NCBI RefSeq assembly: GCF_002899455.1
Contig: NZ_PPFB01000001.1
Location: 2,193,501-2,257,500, forward strand
Source: Streptomyces sp. DH-12
GTDB lineage: Bacteria; Actinomycetota; Actinomycetes; Streptomycetales; Streptomycetaceae
Length of the DNA: 64,000 nt
Direction: 5' to 3'
The notes under the pieces were generated by a model. The model saw only the letters and a program-made list of their open reading frames with translations. It was not told the DNA's origin and ran no database searches. Position numbers and translations under genes: made by a program. Each line of letters begins with the position of its first letter. Positions within the stretch are counted from its first letter, which is position 1. Below, piece by piece: positions 57,898 to 64,000 of this stretch.

Positions 57898-60651
57898 ATG
57901 ACCACCGGACTGATCCCTGGGGAACAGCCCCCGGACCCACGGCCGGCGGACGGCCTGCCGCACCAGCGGCAGGAGCCGGCCGGCCAGGGAGCCATGCCCG
58001 TCGAGAACCGGTCGAGGAGTTCTGTGATCACCGCGCGCGCGGCCGCCAGCTTCGAGCCCGTCGGACGATCCGTCGCGAGCGCCCGTTCCTTCGTCCGTGA
58101 CACCCTCCAGGGCTGGGGCTTCGGCGACATCGTCGACGACGCCGTGGTGCTCACCAGCGAGCTGGTCACCAACGCCGTGGTGCACGCCGGCACCTCCGCC
58201 GACCTGCTCTGCCTGCGCAGCGACGACAGCGTGCGGATCGAGGTGGCCGACCGGTATCCCGAGCGTGAGATCCCCCTCCAGGGCTCCCCGATCGACATGG
58301 GCAGCCCCGACCGCGAGGGCGGACGCGGCCTCCAGCTCTGCGCCGCCCTGGCCGGCCACTGGGGCGTCGACTACACGCCCACCCACAAGACCGTCTGGTT
58401 CCAGCTCGACCTCCCCGACCGCCCGGTCGGCACCCGCGCCGCCGGCCCTGCCCTGCCCGCCCACCTGCTGCCGCTCGCCGACACCCGGGTCCGCGTCGCC
58501 GTCGTCCAGATCGACCGCGCCGGCTCCATCACCGCCTGGAACGAGGACGCGGAGGAACTGTTCGGCTACACCGCGGAGCAGGTCACCGGCAAGCCCCTCA
58601 CCGACCTCGCCGCCTGGCCGCACACCCCCGGCACCGGCACCGGCATCGCCGACGCCCTCCAGCTCTCCCGTTGGGAGGGCAGCTACGGCATCCGGGGCGC
58701 CCACGGCCGCGTCATCCCCGTGTACGCCTCCCACCTGCGCGTCCGGGACACCGACGGCGAACCGTCAACCGTCTGTCTCCTGGTGCGCGACCACGAACGG
58801 GCGGTTCTGCAGACCCCGCTCCGCGGCCCCGCCACGGACACCTCGGGCGGCTCCGAGGGCCAGAGCACCGACCCGTTCGAGGTCTTCATCGGCTCCCCCG
58901 CCCCGGACGACCTCGACGGCCTGCTGCAGCGCACGGTGGAGCGCGCCCGCGACATGCTCGACGGCGACTCCGCCTTCTTGCTGCTCGCCACCGACGACGA
59001 GACGGAACTGGAGGTCCGTGCCTCCACCGGCCTGCCCTCGGCCCGCCAGCGCTTCGCGCGCGTCCCCGTCGAGGGCGGCCCCGGCCGCTACGGCTCCGCC
59101 CGCATGCCGGCCGTCCACGAGGACCTCACGGCCGTCCCCGGCGCGGTCCCCCTCCTCAACGGCACCGGCATGCGCTCGGTCGTCACCGTGCCCCTCAAGG
59201 TCGAGGGCCGCCTCACCGGCTCCCTCGGCGTCGCCGCCGAGGCTCCCGGCCGGTACTCCAACGAGGAGGCGCTGCGCCTGCAGTTCGCCGCGGACCGCAT
59301 CGCCCTGGCCGTGGAGTCCGCCCGCCTCGGTGAACTGGAACGGCTGCGCCGCGGCTCCCTCAGCTTCCTCGTCGAGGCCTCCGACCTGCTGGCCGGCACC
59401 CTCGACCGGGACCAGACCCTGGCCCTCATGGCCCAGATGACGGTTCCGACGCTCGCCACCTGGTGCGCGGTCTACACGATCGCCGACCAGTCCTCCGACC
59501 CGGACCTGTCCTACGTGCTGCACGAGGACGAGGAGCTCATCGACGGCATCAAGTCGCTGCTGTCGAAGATCCCCCCGCCGGACCCGGTACCCACCCCCGG
59601 CGCCCGCGTCTGGTCCGCGCCCGCGGAGGTCGCCCACCAGGCGGCCCTGCGCACGTCCATGCGCAGCCTCGGCCTGAGCGGCGGCCCGACCCGGCACGTC
59701 ACCACCGGCATCGGCCCGACCCTCGCCACGGCCTCCGCGGTCGGCGGTGAGACGGTGGTCCTCCCGCTGGTGGCCCGCAACCGCGTCATCGGCATGCTGA
59801 CGCTCGGCAAGCCCACCGACGAGCACTTCCGCCAGGAGATCCTGGAGCTCGCCGAGGACCTGTCCCGCCGGGCCGCCCTGGCCCTGGACAACGCCCGTCT
59901 CTACTCCGAGCGCACGGCCATCAGCCAGTCGCTCCAGCGCAGCCTCCTGCCTCCGGAACTGCCGCAGATCGACGGCGTCGAGGTCGAGGTCATCTACCGC
60001 GCGGCCGGCGAGGGCAACGAGGTCGGCGGCGACTTCTACGACCTCTTCCCGATCAGCGACGGCGCCTACGGCTTCGCCATCGGCGACGTCTGCGGCACGG
60101 GCCCGAACGCGGCGGCCGTCACCGGCCTCGCCCGGCACGCACTGCGCCTGCTGGCCCGGGAGGGCCTCAGCGGCCCGTCGGTCCTGGAGCGCCTGAACTC
60201 CGCGATCCTCGACGAGGGGGAGCGCAGCCGCTTCCTCACACTCCTGTACGGCGAGATGCGCCCGCAGGAGGACGGCAGCGCGGAGCTGAAGGTGGTCTGC
60301 GCCGGCCACCCCCTGCCGCTCCGCCTCCGCCAGGACGGCACGGTCGAACCGGCGGCCGAGCCGCAACCGCTCCTCGGCGTCCTGGAGGACCTGGAGCTGT
60401 ACGAGGAGACGGTGACGCTCGACCCGGGCGACGTCCTGCTGTGCGTCACCGACGGCGTCACCGAGCGCCGCGAGGGCTCCAGGATGCTCGGCGACGACGG
60501 CCTGGCCGAGGTGCTGACCACGTGTACGGGCCTGACGGCCGGTGCGGTCGCGGCTCGCATCATGCGCGCGGTGGAACGCTTCGCCTCGGACGCGCCGTCC
60601 GACGACATGGCGATCCTCGCGATGCGGGTGCCGGGCCTGCAGCAGGACTGA
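57898..60651 (+). CDS. osaC: Multidomain anti-sigma-kinase / PP2C phosphatase OsaC
   Basis: The 917-aa protein has an RsbW-like HATPase domain at the N-terminus (about residues 28-155; ELVTNAVVHAGTSAD, DREGGRGLQL), a PAS domain (about 185-290; ITAWNEDAEELFGYT), two GAF-type domains (about 320-480 and 490-670), and a C-terminal PP2C/SpoIIE phosphatase (about 690-910; GEGNEVGGDFYDLF, GDVCGTGPNAA, SDDMAILAMRV). In S. coelicolor OsaC lowers sigma-B activity after osmotic shock; architecture and divergence from osaA agree. The ATG at 57898 has GAGGGG at normal spacing, so the open frame from 57811 is not used. Confidence 0.93.
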   Translation: MTTGLIPGEQPPDPRPADGLPHQRQEPAGQGAMPVENRSRSSVITARAAASFEPVGRSVASARSFVRDTLQGWGFGDIVDDAVVLTSELVTNAVVHAGTSADLLCLRSDDSVRIEVADRYPEREIPLQGSPIDMGSPDREGGRGLQLCAALAGHWGVDYTPTHKTVWFQLDLPDRPVGTRAAGPALPAHLLPLADTRVRVAVVQIDRAGSITAWNEDAEELFGYTAEQVTGKPLTDLAAWPHTPGTGTGIADALQLSRWEGSYGIRGAHGRVIPVYASHLRVRDTDGEPSTVCLLVRDHERAVLQTPLRGPATDTSGGSEGQSTDPFEVFIGSPAPDDLDGLLQRTVERARDMLDGDSAFLLLATDDETELEVRASTGLPSARQRFARVPVEGGPGRYGSARMPAVHEDLTAVPGAVPLLNGTGMRSVVTVPLKVEGRLTGSLGVAAEAPGRYSNEEALRLQFAADRIALAVESARLGELERLRRGSLSFLVEASDLLAGTLDRDQTLALMAQMTVPTLATWCAVYTIADQSSDPDLSYVLHEDEELIDGIKSLLSKIPPPDPVPTPGARVWSAPAEVAHQAALRTSMRSLGLSGGPTRHVTTGIGPTLATASAVGGETVVLPLVARNRVIGMLTLGKPTDEHFRQEILELAEDLSRRAALALDNARLYSERTAISQSLQRSLLPPELPQIDGVEVEVIYRAAGEGNEVGGDFYDLFPISDGAYGFAIGDVCGTGPNAAAVTGLARHALRLLAREGLSGPSVLERLNSAILDEGERSRFLTLLYGEMRPQEDGSAELKVVCAGHPLPLRLRQDGTVEPAAEPQPLLGVLEDLELYEETVTLDPGDVLLCVTDGVTERREGSRMLGDDGLAEVLTTCTGLTAGAVAARIMRAVERFASDAPSDDMAILAMRVPGLQQD

Positions 60652-60675
60652 CTCCCACCGCGTTCCGGGCATGAG

Positions 60676-60705
60676 AAAGGCCCCGCCCAATGGGCGAGGC
60701 CTTTT
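60676..60705 (+). terminator. Terminator of osaC
   Basis: AAAGGCCCCGCCC pairs with GGGCGAGGCCTTT across a 3-nt loop with one mismatch, followed by a short T-run, 24 bp after the osaC stop. It also faces the convergent tRNA gene. Confidence 0.82.
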
Positions 60706-60707
60706 CC

Positions 60708-60783
60708 TGGAGCCCCCAAACGGAATCGAACCGTTGACCTTCTCCTTACCATGGAGACGCTCTACCGACTGAGCTATAGGGGC
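60708..60783 (-). tRNA. tRNA-Thr (anticodon GGU)
   Basis: The minus strand folds as a 76-nt tRNA including an encoded CCA. The acceptor stem is GCCCCTA with TGGGGGC, the D-arm is AGCTCAGTCGGTAGAGC, the anticodon stem TCTCC/GGAGA encloses the loop ATGGTAA with anticodon GGT, and the T-arm is AACGG-TTCGATT-CCGTT. It reads ACC and ACU threonine codons. Confidence 0.97.
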
Positions 60784-60857
60784 CTGTCGTCGCTTCGGTT
60801 TCCCTCGCGGCAACGGAATAGATCATACCCCGAAGGGAGCCGTGCTCCCAACCACGC

Positions 60858-61538
60858 TCAGAGGGCAGGCGCGAGCAGTCCTCCCAGCGCGTTGCACACA
60901 GACGCTATCCGGTGCATGTCCCGCTTGGTCAGGGAGGCGTCGACGGGCAGAGCGAGCGTCTCGTCGGCGGCCCGCTCGGTCTCCGGCAGTGACACGGAAC
61001 ACCGGAAATCGGGAAGCCGGTGCACGGGTGTCCGCACGGGTATCCGGCAGGCAACTCCCTTTGCCCGTACGGCACGTGCGAAGGCGTCCCGGTCGGGCCG
61101 GCCGTTCCCGGGCACCCGCACGACGTACTGGTGATAGCTATGGCCGGCGCCTCCCTCCGGCGTCCGCACCCCCCGCAGCCGCGCATCGAGATACGCGGCC
61201 CGTTCCCTCCGCCGCGCCGTCTCGTCGTGGGACGACGCGTCCAACTCCGCGTGCTCCAGCACCAGGAGCCCGCGCCGCTGTCCGAGCGCGTGCAACTGCC
61301 CCATGTCGGCGGACCGTCCGAAACGGTGGACGACCACCACCGCCGCGGTCCGCGAAGTCAGCTCCGCCTCGACCGCAGCCGGGTCCAGGCAGTACGTCAC
61401 CGGATCTATGTCGGCGAACACCGGCAGCGCTCCCGCGAGCGTCACGGCCTGCGCGACCTCCACGTTGCCGAAGGCCGGTACGACGACCTCGTCACCGACT
61501 CCGACGCCGGCCGCCCTGAGCAGTGCAGCAGTTCCCAT
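60858..61538 (-). CDS. Reduced DegT/DnrJ/EryC1-like protein lacking the PLP-lysine segment
   Basis: The 226-aa protein aligns in blocks with sugar aminotransferases of the DegT family: GTAALLRAAGVGVGDEVVVPAFG, PVFADIDPVTYCLDPAAVEA, AVVVVHRFGRSADM, and the C-terminal YHQYVVRVPG, FARAVRAKGV, LPETERAADETLALPV. Usual members are about 370 aa. Here the first 50 or so residues and about 130 central residues are missing, including the Schiff-base lysine motif. The EDAA motif that holds PLP reads EHAE. An in-frame TGA lies 12 codons upstream of ATG 61538, so the short N-terminus is real. It is probably a non-PLP remnant or pseudoenzyme. It lies between a tRNA gene and the rRNA operon. Confidence 0.75.
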   Translation of the reverse strand: MGTAALLRAAGVGVGDEVVVPAFGNVEVAQAVTLAGALPVFADIDPVTYCLDPAAVEAELTSRTAAVVVVHRFGRSADMGQLHALGQRRGLLVLEHAELDASSHDETARRRERAAYLDARLRGVRTPEGGAGHSYHQYVVRVPGNGRPDRDAFARAVRAKGVACRIPVRTPVHRLPDFRCSVSLPETERAADETLALPVDASLTKRDMHRIASVCNALGGLLAPAL

Positions 61539-61584
61539 GCCGACGATGCTCGGCAGGCAACGTGAACGTCAAGTGACGGACAAC

Positions 61585-61627
61585 AAAAAAGGGTTGGTCC
61601 CTGAACCGAAGTTCAGGGACCAACCCT
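61585..61627 (-). terminator. Rho-independent terminator of the rRNA operon
   Basis: A perfect 17-bp stem with a 4-nt loop (61590-61606 with 61611-61627) is followed on the minus strand by a run of T (AAAAAA on the plus strand at 61585-61590). It lies just past the 5S gene. Confidence 0.93.
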
Positions 61628-61636
61628 CGTAAGAAT

Positions 61637-61756
61637 TGTTCGGCGGCGTCCTACTCTCCCACAGGGTCCCCCCTGCAGTACCATCGGCGCTGTAAGGCTT
61701 AGCTTCCGGGTTCGGAATGTAACCGGGCGTTTCCCCTACGCTATGACCACCGAAAC
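61637..61756 (-). rRNA. rrf: 5S ribosomal RNA
   Basis: The 120-nt minus-strand sequence begins GTTTCGGTGGTCATAGCG and ends in GCCGCCGAACA. It contains the conserved CGAACCCGGAAGCTAAG block and the GGGGGGACCCTGTGGGAG helix, matching Streptomyces 5S rRNA. Confidence 0.96.
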
Positions 61757-61845
61757 ACTGTGAAACACTCAACCGCACCACACCGTGACCATGGCATGGG
61801 GTTGTTCGTGGTTTCAGAACCAACACAGTGGACGCGAGCAACTGA

Positions 61846-64000
<2,155 letters not shown>

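Noticed and set aside
60677..60860. Integration site or excised element at the tRNA-Thr gene
   Set aside because: The tRNA is intact with its CCA, and no attachment-site duplicate or integrase is seen nearby.

Overview
The window is chromosomal DNA of very high G+C content with strong third-position GC bias. It carries actinomycete-specific genes (class II nrdJ with nrdR, clgR, lhr-nei2, osaABC, gluABCD) and a Streptomyces-type 23S-5S rRNA segment. From memory the gene order matches the Streptomyces coelicolor core between about SCO5745 and SCO5805, so I call it a Streptomyces core-chromosome region. I see no prophage, insertion sequence, CRISPR array or biosynthetic cluster.

Layout, left to right. 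(1) 1-8.6 kb: B12-dependent ribonucleotide reductase nrdJ (cut by the window edge) behind its regulator nrdR, divergent lexA with an SOS box, a DinG-type helicase, and a lipoprotein trypsin-like protease followed by a truncated copy of itself. (2) 8.7-21.5 kb: hflX, an M1 aminopeptidase, the RelA/SpoT homologue rshA, dapF, miaA, a small antitoxin-like protein, a LigB-like protein, miaB and a MazG-like protein. (3) 21.6-28.4 kb: a glutamate module made of an orphan TAXI binding protein, the GluK/GluR two-component system and the GluABCD ABC importer. (4) 28.6-37.4 kb: an FAD monooxygenase, recX-recA with an SOS-type promoter, an AI-2E family permease, DUF3046, and an overlapping araC-azlC-azlD set. 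(5) 37.4-51.7 kb: lhr helicase with nei2 glycosylase, dpsB, clgR, the overlapping rimO-pgsA-cinA set, a RodZ-like gene and ftsK. (6) 51.8-60.7 kb: the osmoadaptation locus osaB-osaA with divergent osaC. (7) 60.7-64 kb: tRNA-Thr(GGU), a reduced DegT-like protein, an rrn terminator, 5S rRNA and the 3' two thirds of 23S rRNA, all on the minus strand.

How the genes work together. DNA repair and dNTP supply recur: LexA, RecA/RecX, DinG, Lhr with Nei2, NrdJ/NrdR, FtsK and Dps. Stress and nutrient signalling is the second theme: RshA for (p)ppGpp, GluKR for glutamate, OsaABC for osmotic stress and sigma-B control, and ClgR for Clp proteolysis. tRNA and ribosome modification (MiaA, MiaB, RimO, HflX) is the third.

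The most interesting points are the orphan TAXI protein beside the glutamate system, the roughly nine-unit HAMP array of OsaA, the RshA synthetase domain with changed motifs, the DegT-like protein lacking its PLP lysine segment, the truncated tandem protease, the out-of-frame araC/azlC overlap carrying a 24-nt repeat, and paired NrdR-type palindromes 31 bp apart.
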